This document shows positions 55,131 through 64,000 of a stretch of 64,000 nt of DNA, piece after piece (the stretch's first letter is position 1; each line of letters begins with the position of its first letter). This DNA comes from Amyelois transitella (lineage: Eukaryota > Arthropoda > Insecta > Lepidoptera > Pyralidae). The stretch lies in contig NC_083536.1 in assembly GCF_032362555.1 (NCBI RefSeq), forward strand, positions 1,984,001 to 2,048,000, written 5' to 3'. The notes beneath the pieces are model-generated. The model was not told where the DNA came from. It worked only from the letters and a program-made list of their open reading frames with translations, and ran no database searches. The translations under genes were made by a program, and so were the position numbers.

Positions 55131-56090
55131 CAGCCCAGGTTTTAGATGGTAAGGTTTTAGTGATAACCCGAATTTTGGGGTACATGTCTTTCGATTCGTG
55201 TCTTCCAGCATGAGACTCGATTTCGTGACAGATGGCATGAAGGTAGTTGTTGTGGTCTCGTCTACATGCTGCTTGGACTTCAGCAGACAGTTTGTTAATA
55301 GTCCTCATGTCTGCTCCCTGAGCTTTCTTCCGACGTCTCTCTTCAACAAGAGCAAGAGTACCTTCGGTCATCCAGTGTTGCCGCTTGTGGGCCTTTGATT
55401 GCGTTTTAGACTCTGTTGCTGCCTGCTGGATATGCTGTTTGGCGTTTTCCCACATGACGTTTGGGTTTGGCGTACCGTGTTTTGTTTCTAGCCATTCCGT
55501 CCACTTATTCTCGATGGTGAAAGTGAATTTCTCTATATCTGTGACTTCAATCCTTTTTTGTTTACAAGGAGTTCTGGCAGATTTGAGTTTTAATCGCATT
55601 TTCATGATCAAAAGTTCATGATCCGAGCCGCAGCAGGCACCGGGCATTGAGGACGGATGTGCGCCAACGCGATTGGATAAGGATGTAGTCTATCTGATTG
55701 CGATGTCCAGTAGGCGATGTCCAAGTATACAATCTACGAGGATGGTGCTGGAATAGATTGTTGGCCACTACCAGGTTATTTTCATCTGCGAACTGCTTAA
55801 ATCTCTCATCTCTCTCATTTCTCATACCAAGTCCAAAATTCCCTACTGAGTCACTGTGTTGTCGGGCGTTAGCACCAATTTTTGCATTAAAATCACCCAA
55901 AATAATAAGTAGCTCTCTGTTGGGTATTTTTTCAATGGTAATCTGCAACTGAGTATAGAACCTCTCAATATCTTGCTCTGTAGATCGGCTAGTAGGGGCA
56001 TATATTTGGACGATGTTCAAGTTGACAGGTAGAGCTTTGAGTTTCATAGAGATTATGCGATCGCTTACCGGTTCGTATCCAAGTACGCAA
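55131..56090 (-). pseudogene. RTE-like endonuclease fragment inside the TIR element
   Basis: The minus strand reads [56 protein letters not shown] (frameshift near 55640) and GSDHELLIMKMRLKLK, then the linker to PSKTWAV at 55131. Both ends are missing: no ORF start, no RT and no 3' tail. At 55130 the sequence turns directly into the element's own motif TCAAAACCTAGTAA. A LINE piece without its 3' end is not what retrotransposition leaves, so DNA-level capture or a deletion is likely. It is a different family from the RTE copies at 22-29 kb. Confidence 0.8.
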
Positions 56091-56361
56091 GCAAAACAAG
56101 GCTTTAGCTCCATTAGCTGCATATTTGGCTCCAACAGCTGCCCGACGCTTCGTAGGACCTGCAGGCAAGGCTCTTTTGGCCATCAACAAAGGTCTTCAAA
56201 GGTTTTCTCCATTAGCAGATCCCCTGATCCAAGGTAATGCGTTGGGTGGTTCCGGCTGGTGTATCTTTGTATACAACATTGGAGCTGATACCGAGGAGAG
56301 TGTGCTGTGGCAGCTTTTTGGCCCTTTTGGTGCCGTCCAAAGTGTTATTATAAGAGATTAA
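56085..56361 (+). pseudogene. Fragment of an ELAV/Hu-family RNA-binding protein gene
   Basis: The plus-strand reading gives [19 protein letters not shown], an inter-domain linker, then [33 protein letters not shown] and IIRD followed by a stop. GWCIFVYN...[14 protein letters not shown] is the start of RRM3 of ELAV/Hu proteins, including the RNP2-like strand; the rest of RRM3 is absent, and two residues before IRD appear lost. ELAV proteins bind AU-rich and neuronal pre-mRNAs. It abuts RTE sequence on the left. No intron is visible in the 277 bases. It is a captured or processed fragment, not a gene. Confidence 0.82.
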
Positions 56362-56558
56362 GAATTAAAAATAATATGGCGCCTGCCGGCAGCGGGGGAG
56401 AGAAGAGGTCGGGTCGAAAGTAGCGAACAGAGAATAGATATTTTAGAAACAAAAATATTGACGAAGTTCATTCTAAGTAAAAAGCCTCTTTATTATTCTA
56501 GTAACACAAGTCTTTTATGTCTTACTAATTAATTATTAATAATTCTTGTCCCTATTGG
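56362..56558. other. GC-rich block then AT-rich spacer of the TIR element
   Basis: ATGGCGCCTGCCGGCAGCGG and a GGAGAGAAGAGG purine run are followed by AT-rich sequence. The first 100 bases resemble an LTR or 5' UTR in composition, but nothing specific is recognised. Confidence 0.35.
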
Positions 56559-56665
56559 CCATTTCAGAACCTAGTATGTATATTTAACCATTTCAATAAA
56601 CTAGTAAGTCTGTCCACTTACTAAGTTTTTGGAATGGTTTTGCGACTTACTATGTTTTGAAGTGG
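56559..56665. repeat. Imperfect palindrome built from the TIR motif
   Basis: Two motif copies in one direction (56559-56578 and 56588-56608) face two in the other (56617-56637 and 56646-56665) around the 8-base centre at 56609-56616. Further direct copies are at 56688, 56765 and 56817. Confidence 0.8.
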
Positions 56666-56848
56666 TTAATCGCATAAAGTTGATGCTCTTACTAGGTTTG
56701 AGACACCTTGAAACTTTTTATTGAAGCGTGCTATCGATACAGGTGTTTTTGCAATATATTGAGCCTTACTAGGTTATCGCATTAGGCTAAAAAACGAAAT
56801 TTACCTTTTTTGAAGACTTACTAGGTTTTGAAATGGGGCAGCCGAAAA

Positions 56849-57735
56849 GACAAGCACGTGAGAGAACTCGCAGAAGAACTCTAGAGCAAAACATAGTGCC
56901 TCATTTATGTGTAGCAAAACACCGTGCCCAATATCAAGCTCGTAAAGCTTTTAACAATTTGCCTAATGAAATAAAGGATATAAGAAGTCTTGGACTATTT
57001 AAGATAAAAATGACATTATATTTACTACTAGCGACCCGCCCCGGCTTCGCACGGATGCACAGCCGATACTAAATATATCTATTAGAACTAACTAAAGGAC
57101 CGCCCGCAAAGCGGCTAAGTCTTGCTCACTTCGCAACGGGCCGTGCAGCAGAAATCGTACTATTTTAATTTCACCACAACTTCAAAACCAAACGTCCAAT
57201 CTTAATCATTCAAAGACCAAATATTATCTACATAAACTGTACTTATTGATGAAATTATTAATTTTGATAAGGATTAATAGTATGAGTAAAAAAAACGCGT
57301 TTAAATGTAGACCAAAAAACAATCAAGATATTTAAATAAAAATGTGGTTGTTGTGCCTCACTCGACATATGTAGATAGGTATAGTGTGTCGCGGACTTTG
57401 TTGTAGATATTAATAAGATCTACAATTAATTAAAACATTTTATGGTTCTATCTTTTGTAATTTAGGCAGCGTACGCAAAATAAGTAACTTTTTGGTTGAT
57501 TTTTTTCAGATTGTGTCCGAAAAATCCAAATATATTACGGAACCCTATTTTTTTCCAAAATAAAATATAGTCTATGTTACTCGTGAATAATGTAGCTTTC
57601 GAATGGTGAAAGAATTTTTAAAATCGGTCCAGTAGTTTTTGAGCCTATTCATTACAACCAAACAAACAAAGTTTTCCTCTTTATAATATTAGTGTAGACA
57701 AAAAAAAATTTATTCAGTGCATGGCTATTTTAAAT
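56849..57735 (+). pseudogene. C terminus of the old LINE ORF2, split by a Helitron
   Basis: RQARERTRRRTLEQNIVPH, ARKAFNNLPNEIKDI and FKIKMTLYLL lead to 57027. After the Helitron (57028-57699) the reading ends with KKNLFSAWLF and TAA. The NLPNEIK block is the usual end of Jockey/CR1-like RTs. It continues the frame that stops at 52100. Confidence 0.72.
57028..57699 (-). mobile_element. Non-autonomous Helitron, 672 bp
   Basis: The minus-strand 5' end is TCTACACTAATATTATAAAG. The 3' end is CGTGCGAAGCCGGGGCGG followed by GTCGCTAG and host T. Inside are the GAACCGATTTT-like subterminal sequence and a GC-rich block near 57100. It encodes no protein. Confidence 0.88.
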
Positions 57736-57936
57736 GAAATTCGCGGTTATGCATTTTATATTAAATTAATTGGTTTTATTTTTTTATTTTTATTTTTTCT
57801 TTTGACGTTCTTAAATTTAAATTGTAAGTATATTTTGTATCACCCGTGTTTAGTTATAAGTAAGTACTTCAATTCAAACACAATGTAAAAATTGTAAGTG
57901 AATAAATAAATACACTATTATGTATTTTTATTATAG

Positions 57937-58690
57937 ATGGATCGAAGAGATCAAAGAATTTTGGCGTGGTTAATGGAAGAAGATTTAGAGGAAGACATTG
58001 AGGACCCGTCTTTTAGGGCCGATGATATTGAAAGCGATCGAGGCAGTGAACACAGTCATAATTTCACTGACACCGAACAATCTTCATCCGAATTAGAAGG
58101 TGAGGTTTCTTCAATTTTATTGGAGAATCAGCTGTGTTACGCAGGCAAAGATGGGTGTACAAAGTGGAGCTATAGTCCGACTCGTTCTAATGTAAGGACA
58201 AGAGCTCACAAAATTGTCGAAAAACAACCTGGGGTAAAACCAGTGGCTAAAATTATTAACACTATACTGGAATGTTTTAACCTATTTGTGAGTGAGGAAA
58301 TGCTGAATGATATAGTTGGCTTTACAAATACACACATTAGGAAAATTAAGGATCAATTTTCATCAAACAAAGACCAAAACCTAGTAGTATTTTTGGTTTT
58401 CACGAGGGCAAGGTTTTGGTATCTTACGTTCCAAACAAAAAGAATAAAAAAATGTTCTTATGATAAGTAAACTTCACAACGATGACCGAATCGATTCAAG
58501 TACTGGCGTTACAGCAAAACCCGATATTATCACTTACTATAATCAAACAAAAGGAGGTGTTGATGTTGAAGATCGACTAAAAGAATAATATTCTGTTGCA
58601 AGAGTAGCATGTAGATGGCCACTGAGATTATTTTTCACGATCCTCAACATAGCCGGAATCAACAGTCAAATCGTTTACAAGGAAAACACG
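57937..58690 (+). pseudogene. piggyBac transposase with the catalytic core deleted
   Basis: The N-terminal part (57937-58370) has an acidic leader, then GKDGCTKWSYSP, RTRAHKIVEKQPGVKP and FNLFVSEEMLNDIVGFTN. The reading then jumps to the late part (HEGKVLVSYVPNKKN, SKLHNDDRI, NQTKGGVDVEDRL, YSVARVACRWPLRLFF, LNIAGINSQIVY), with frameshifts near 58395 and 58450 and a stop at 58588. The DDD catalytic middle and the C-terminal Cys-rich domain are missing. Piggybac ends with TTAA were not found around it; LINE 3' sequence follows from 58703. Confidence 0.85.
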
Positions 58691-58702
58691 AATATAATCA
58701 TA

Positions 58703-58985
58703 ACTCAAAATTCAAATTCAAAATTTTTATTCATTACTATAGGATACTATATATCGCTTAATAATTGTCAAAACGTATGGTTTTACAACATTGGTTGACG
58801 TCAAATAAATTACTTAAAAACTAAGTTTACTGCCGCTTCCAAGGCGTCAGTGCAGAAGAAGCGGTAACAAACTGCACTGCAGCATTTTCTTCAACAACGT
58901 CAACTTCACAATATTAATTAAACTTAGAATAGAATGTGGACGAGAGAATACATTGTTCAGATTAATATATTTATGAGATTTAATG
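58703..58985 (-). repeat. LINE 3' end, same family as 24973-26815
   Basis: It is nearly the same as 24973-25260, including CAGTGCAGAAGAAGCGGTAA and GTGGACGAGAGAATACATTG. The tail TTTGAATTTTG lies at its left edge on the minus strand. It is a strongly 5'-truncated insertion. Confidence 0.85.
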
Positions 58986-59957
58986 TTGAAAAAAGAAATA
59001 TATATATATATACAACGTGTAACGGAAAGGGGGTTATCATATCGAGTACACCAAACGAGTCACCGGTAACAAACAGCCTGGTGCCACGCAAAACCCTAAA
59101 AGTAAATTTTTTATTTTGAAATTTTTATTTTTTGCAGCCGATTTTATTTTATGTTATTTTATTAAAACTTGCACAACACTACAGCAGTAAACAGCTGTGA
59201 GGTCAATAGCATCTTAACGATCACACGCATTGGCCCGCTGGCCTAATGTCGACGCCACCCGTCTTTACTCCTGGTACTTTTAAATAGTATTTTAGAGCCA
59301 GGGTTCCGGATATCTTTCTTTTTTGTTTTTCTTAACTAAGTGTTCCTGCTTTTTTCTTTACTTTTTACTATTTAGCTGACGAGTCCCACCTGCGAAACTT
59401 GATTTTTTACTTTATCTCATTAAAATTACAACTTTACACTGAAGGCTGAATATCAGTGTTTCATATGACTCTTCAATCTCATGGCAAAAAAGAAAACTGA
59501 CTAACAGTTTCTCATCAATTATTTTAGCAGATTAATTGTAGCAACTAAAATACCGGACTGGCGTTTTTACAGTAATAAAGTAAAAGTAAAACAACGAACT
59601 AAGCGTACTGAATAATATCAATGTAGTATTTACCAGAACGTGTTTGTAACATTATGAAAAACTTAAATATGAAAGAAATAATTTTTAAAGAAATAATCAA
59701 ACTATTATTGAATCACAAATTCCGAGCAAACTATTGTTGTTGGTTTTAAATAAAATTTTCCAAATGAACCCTGAAATCGGTGTGACTTTTCTTTGCAAGG
59801 AGCAAAGAGCAAGGTCGATTAATAATGTATTAAAATGGGTTCCCGATATTTTAAGAAATTTTCTATTACGAACGAAATTCTTTTTCATATTTTAAGAAGC
59901 CGATAAACGAATATCGTCATAAATTAATAAAACTATTACTAATGATCTAGTACTTAA
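58986..59957. other. AT-rich spacer, no gene recognised
   Basis: It holds a short (TA)n run near 58999-59012 and only short, uninformative open reads. It ends at the TTAA (59954-59957) of the second MITE. Confidence 0.4.
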
Positions 59958-60467
59958 CCCTTCATTGCATGATTTTTCCAATTTTTTTGAAATAAATCAG
60001 GTTGATGTAATTAATGCTCTAGATTAAAGGAAAAATATTTAAAAAAATCCTAGTATAAATAAGAATTTGAATTATTTAAAAAACTGTGATGAAAATTTAC
60101 ATCATTATGCATTGTTACATATATAGCTGAGTACTAAATAAGTCAAAAGATGTTGTTTACTTATTCTCCTTTATTCTAAATGATAATTTAAAAAACAATT
60201 ATTATTTTTATTCAAGCACAAATTAACTCCACATTGATTACTCGAAATTGTGGAATAGCCTTTACATTTAAGAAATTTACACCGAAGTGACCTTTCTTTT
60301 TTTTATTGTAATTCTTCTTCTAGTAGACTGGTACTAGGGTTTTGTTGTACGCAATAGTCATTTATAAAGTTGCCAGCAACAACAAATTTAAAGTTTACTG
60401 TTTTTGAGTACCTTTTTTTCTTCTCTAAATGTTATGATTGAAATTTCCATCATCATGCAAAGAAGGG
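59958..60467. mobile_element. piggyBac-like MITE, copy 2
   Basis: It is 510 bp with TTAA at 59954-59957 and 60468-60471. The ends CCCTTCATTGCATGAT and, read inward from the right, CCCTTCTTTGCATGAT pair well. It is nearly identical to 29124-29632 and lies in the same orientation. Confidence 0.9.
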
Positions 60468-60931
60468 TTAAATGACGTTTACATAGGTTGTTAAAAGTCC
60501 GGGAAGAAAGAAATGTTCGTGAAGGGAAACATGTTTTCTTTTAAGTCTCTGATCCTTGCGGACGTCAGACGGCAGTCTCTCTGCGTCATCTGCATCAACA
60601 ACACTGCTCTTTTATCATGGGTAAAAACATCTCCGAATAAAATAAAGGAATTTATCAATTAGCTACCAGGATTTCATGGATACGCAAGAGGTTTAATTTA
60701 TCTACTTAAAAATAAATCAAAACGGGCCCCTAATTTACCAAAACGAGAAGGCAAGACTAGAAAGAGTACTTGTCTCTCGTTCTTAAATTCGACTAATTCA
60801 AGGTCAATATTCAAATTTGAGGGTGTGTGTGTGCGCAGTCAATGAGTTCACTGTTCTAGTACACTAAGCGCCGCCCAATGGCGCTACGCCGCGAGACATG
60901 TGATGTACACGTATCCTTTCTTCCGCTTGAT
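60468..60931. other. Spacer, nothing recognised
   Basis: It is of mixed composition with no open reading or repeat that I recognise. It ends at the left Harbinger terminus. Confidence 0.4.
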
Positions 60932-61161
60932 GGCGCATTTACATTAGTCGGTTAGACCGTATTCGGCTGCAGGCCGTATTCGGTCACCGACTAATATAAA
61001 CAGGTATTCGTTTGGCCGTATTCGGTTTGGCCGTATTCGGTCGAGCCCGTTGTCGGTGTCGAGTGCGCCGTGCCCCGCCCGTCGCCCGCCGCCCGCCGCC
61101 CGCAGCTCAGTTCGAAGAGCGTGAGCCAGTCCGCCGCACGCGCACGATTGTGCATATTAAA

Positions 61162-62988
61162 ATGGCCTCTCGAAAATTAAGTGACTCGGAAATGACGCAC
61201 TTGGTAGAACTGTATCGGGAAAACGAAGTTCTATGGAAAGTTACACATAAGTCGTACAGAAGTCGAGATGCAAGAGATAACGCCTATGCAAGAATCAGAG
61301 ACTCGTTGAATACGCCATCACTTTCATTGCAAGACATAAGCAAGAAAATAAAAAATTTACGGTCTACCTACATAAAAGAAAGAAAAAAAATTGACGCTAG
61401 CTTCCGATCCGGTGCCAGTACACAATCTGTTTATAAACCAAAGATGCCGTGGTTTGAAATAGCTGATGGATTTTTGAGGACATATACATGTAAAAGACAT
61501 ACAAATACAAATATGGTAAGCAAGTTTATTCACTTAAATTAACACAGTAATTACATATTATTTATTTATTTATTTATTGAAGACAATTTGTTTGCCAAGA
61601 AACAGCGCCAGTATCACTGTTAAAAAAATCACGTAAAGCATTTCGTTTTTGTCTTGCTTCACTACAGTCCATATTGTTTTCTTCAACAAATGATAGAAAA
61701 TTAGATCTCCAGGTATTTGAATATGCAAAGTGTGCATGTGCAGGGGATGTTTTACGCAGCCAATTATGAAGACAGCAGCATGTTTTCACGACTTTCTCCG
61801 TATTTCCAATATGTAAATTGATATGTTTTCCAAATATTTGAAATCGCGAAGCCAATATGCCAAAGGCGTTTTCGACAATCCCCCGAGCCCTCGATAGTCG
61901 ATAGTTGTATATTTTTTCAGCAACAGTAAGATCATGACCCGGGTAAGGTTTCATTAAGTAATTTTTGAGTGGGAATGCAGCATCAGCTACGAACACGTAT
62001 CTTTCAGGAATATTAAGAGCATTGTTATCAATTGCCGTTTTCAAGGGAGAATGATCAAAAACACCGCCGTCTGAATCTCTGCCTTTTGCACCAATGTCAA
62101 TATACGTAAAACAATAATCGTGATCTACACAAGCTAATAATATTATACTGTAATTTTTTTTATAATTAAAGAAATCTGACCCAGTGTTTGGTGGCGCCTT
62201 AATCACAATATGTTTACCATCAAGTGTTCCAATACAAATTGGGAAATTCCATTTCAATTCGAAACCTTTAGCGATTTTAAGCCAATCTTCTTCTGTTTTC
62301 GGGATCTGAAATGAAAAAAATATAAATTACCTATTTTGACTTACCTATTTAACAACCATGATGATCCAGTACCTAATTTAAATGTTTTATATTTCAGGAT
62401 GAAAATTTTGATTGTGCTTCAACAATCAGCGATACAGGCAGTGATGTCACGCAAACTCCCACATTAACGGAAGATACCTTTTTAAGTACATCGCAACATA
62501 CAACTGATTTTTCTGATGATTCTCGAAACTTACCTCAAAAACCTAAACGCAAAAGAAACCATGTGGTGGGAAATAAAGGTAACGAGAACTCTGAAGACGT
62601 GATTGCTGTGGCATTGGAGAAATTGGACAACTTAAGAAAAGAAGTTGGAACTATGAAGGAAGATGAATATGATATATTTGGCAAATACATTGCGTCTTTG
62701 TTGCGACAAATGCCGAAAAAACACTTTATTTCAGCAAAATCAATAATCCAACAAACTATTACAGAAATTGAGTTGAGGATTTTATCTGAGGAATGTACAA
62801 CATCACATACTACAAGTAATTATCCAGTACATGAATATTTCACACCCAATTATACTACGAGTACTACTATGAGTACTAGTAGCCAAAGTAACATAGCAGT
62901 TGAAAACATAGAGCTAAATACAAGCAACGATTCTATCTCAAATGTGATTGGTGTTCTTTCGAACCTAGAAGAATCTCAAAATGCATGA
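61162..62988 (+). CDS. Harbinger accessory protein, MADF and BESS domains, two exons
   Basis: Exon 1 is 61162-61515 (118 codons) and ends at the donor ATG|GTAAGC. Exon 2 is 62398-62988, after the acceptor TATTTCAG. Both are phase 0, giving 314 residues. Residues 10-100 form a MADF (Myb/SANT-like) domain (LVELYRENEVLWKV, LSLQDISKKIKNLRSTYIKE). The Ser/Thr-rich middle has a KPKRKR nuclear signal. The later YDIFGKYIASLLRQMPKKH matches a BESS motif. In Harbingers this second protein binds the ends and brings the transposase into the nucleus. ATG 61162 was chosen because MADF starts just after it; the open reading upstream to 61012 lies in TIR-proximal repeats. Confidence 0.85.
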
Positions 62989-63577
62989 TCAATTAGCTTT
63001 AAGATCATTTCTGGAAACGATCCAACATTCATAATACCTATGTTTCGTAATTTTGAAATTATATTGATTGTAAAAATTTTATTGTTTTACTTACATTACC
63101 TACATTAAACTAATTACTACATAAACCACTTACCTCGATAAATGACTTTAACGTCTCAGAAATGGCATCGCATACTTCTGGAATAAATAAACTTATAGCA
63201 CTGTCAGAAACTCTAAAAAAGAACTCAAGACTTTTGTAAGAATCGCCTGTTGCTAAAAAACGTAAAGTTATTTGTAGTTTTATTTTAGCGTTTAAACACT
63301 CTCTGAATGTACTGTTTTGTTTTTCTATAATCGGAGATATTTCATTCAGTAACCATTCGAATTGGTTTTTATCTATTCTAAAAAATAATAAAAAATCATC
63401 GTCAGTTTTGAATTCATTACACAACAACACTGACGCTCCTAACAAAGACCGTTGACTTAATAGAGGTGTTATCCACACTCTCTTTCTCTTTGTACTCCTA
63501 TTTTTCAATTTTTTCCTCAAAACTTCTTGTATTACATCGCACACAGTTAAAAATCCTTCTAACACAAGACTGTTCAT
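61574..63577 (-). CDS. Harbinger transposase (DDE_Tnp_4 type), two exons
   Basis: Exon 1 runs 63577-63134 (148 codons) and ends at the donor TCGAG|GTAAGT. Exon 2 runs 62305-61574, after acceptor TTTCAG. The phase is 0 and the spliced protein has 391 residues. The N-terminal part has an HTH-like segment (KLQITLRFLATGDSYKSLEF, FRVSDSAISLFIPEVCDAI). The catalytic core has D177 (GTLDGKHI), D256 (ADAAFPLKNY) and E293 (RARGIVENAFG). No break is visible. ATG 63577 is the first in frame after a stretch without ATG. The intron is 828 bases and contains the partner's exon 2; exon 2 here sits in the partner's 882-base intron. Confidence 0.88.
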
Positions 63578-63748
63578 GACGATGCTTGCAACCCGACTGT
63601 TCAATATACAATCGCCGCATCAATCAAGTCGCCGAATTCGGTTAACCGACCAATGTAAACAACTCAATTTAGTTAAGCGTTTCAGTTAAACCGAATGCGG
63701 CCGCCGCCTTCGGTGACCGACCTGTGACCGACCTAATGTAAATGCGCC

Positions 63749-64000
63749 TTTAGGGTAAGTTAGGGTAAAATGATGATCCCACTTGATTATTTACGTTTGT
63801 GATTAGTAAACTTTTACTTTGTTTAATTTTATCGCTGCATTCATAAAAAAGTTGTCAACATTTAGTCAACCTAGGAAACACGTTTTGTACATGCCACTTT
63901 TTCCTATTGGTAAGAGTGGTAGTAAGTATGGTAAAATTTTGAAATCAAATAATACTGTTTTTAACCCGTTTATTATGGTAAAATTAATAAGATATTGAAT
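63749..64000. other. Flanking AT-rich sequence, nothing recognised
   Basis: It begins TTTAGGGTAAG after the Harbinger end. There is no coding signal. Confidence 0.4.

Larger units (their letters stand above)
52101..56844. mobile_element. 4.7-kb element with perfect 28-bp TIRs, unknown family, carrying RTE and ELAV-like fragments
   Basis: The ends are exact inverted repeats: 52101-52128 begins CGGCTGCCCCATTTC and is repeated in reverse at 56817-56844. AAAA flanks both sides (52097-52100 and 56845-56848). Deleting the element and one AAAA joins LESDEK to RQARERTRRRTLEQN in one LINE frame. The inner part of the TIR, CTTACTAGGTTTTGAAATGG, recurs in degenerate form about seven more times. A LINE (52247-55005) was inserted later. 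The remaining core of about 2.0 kb holds an RTE fragment, an ELAV-like fragment and a GC-rich block, but no transposase that I recognise. Confidence 0.78.
43240..57912 (+). mobile_element. Old SGNH/EN/RT LINE spread over 14.6 kb by six insertions
   Basis: Pieces in order: ORF1 start (43305-43640), ORF1 SGNH part (about 48300-48558 and 48680-49140), endonuclease (49140-50040), linker (50362-50720), RT (50720-51574 and 51855-52100), C terminus (56849-57027 and 57700-57735), and 3' UTR with AATAAATAAATAC near 57900. The interrupting units are at 43640-48290, 48559-48675, 50058-50347, 51582-51847, 52101-56844 and 57028-57699. Summed, the LINE is about 3.8 kb, a normal full length. Internal stops and frameshifts show age. 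Confidence 0.75.
60932..63748. mobile_element. PIF/Harbinger transposon, apparently complete
   Basis: It is 2,817 bp. The terminal inverted repeats start GGCGCATTTACATTAGTCGG on the left and GGCGCATTTACATTAGGTCG read inward from the right. Inside each end are several TTCGGT-containing motifs (such as GGCCGTATTCGGT at 60978-61040). Two spliced genes, for the transposase and a MADF/BESS protein, lie on opposite strands. I could not identify the expected 3-bp target duplication. Confidence 0.88.

Noticed and set aside
61012..61161. Longer N terminus for the MADF protein
   Set aside because: It is encoded by TIR-proximal GTATTCGG repeats and a GC-rich tract; the Met at 61162 directly precedes the domain.
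60932..63748. A 3-bp target duplication for the Harbinger
   Set aside because: The flanking triplets do not match (left GAT, right TTT), so I make no claim about the TSD.

Overview
The window looks like a transposon-saturated stretch of an insect genome, most likely a moth or butterfly. The reasons are the repeat types: RTE-type LINEs ending in (TACA)n, tRNA-headed SINEs of a kind common in Lepidoptera, piggyBac with TTAA target sites, Helitrons with a GC hairpin followed by CTAG, Polinton pieces, and high AT content. I see no complete host gene. Host-like material is limited to candidate exons (about 20.1-20.8 kb, 22.2-22.5 kb, 38.3-38.5 kb) and a fragment related to the ELAV/Hu RNA-binding proteins (about 56.1-56.36 kb). 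The species call is inference.

Layout. 1-1.9 kb: 3' part of a Copia element. 1.9-16.7 kb: remains of a Polinton/Maverick (broken DNA polymerase B, then packaging ATPase, two small virion-type genes and integrase), split by a LINE tail (2801-3452), a LINE-Helitron junction (about 4.2-5.9 kb), a decayed Gypsy (5.9-12.6 kb) that holds an apparently intact Copia (7075-11504, LTRs identical by eye, 5-bp target duplication), and a LINE piece (12.6-13.7 kb). 16.7-38.2 kb: a Helitron remnant; a Helitron at 18092-20113 and a second copy on the other strand at 30539-38240 that was hit by two LINEs (31529-34675 and 35007-37653); between them two RTE elements, other LINE debris and a 509-bp piggyBac-like MITE. 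38.2-43 kb: a LINE holding a mariner with one nonsense codon.

43.2-57.9 kb: one old SGNH/EN/RT LINE of about 3.8 kb now spread over 14.6 kb by six later insertions: a nearly full-length Jockey-like LINE, a 117-bp GC-rich foldback, two SINEs, a 4.7-kb inverted-repeat element and a Helitron. Removing the 4.7-kb element (52101-56844) plus one AAAA restores the LINE reading frame. That element has perfect 28-bp terminal inverted repeats and a repeated 20-bp motif, encodes no visible transposase, and carries an RTE fragment next to the ELAV fragment. It is the best candidate here for an undescribed mobile unit.

57.9-64 kb: an internally deleted piggyBac, a LINE 3' end, a second copy of the piggyBac-like MITE, and an apparently complete PIF/Harbinger element (60932-63748). 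Its transposase and MADF/BESS genes lie on opposite strands and interlock: the second exon of each sits inside the intron of the other. This is the other highlight.
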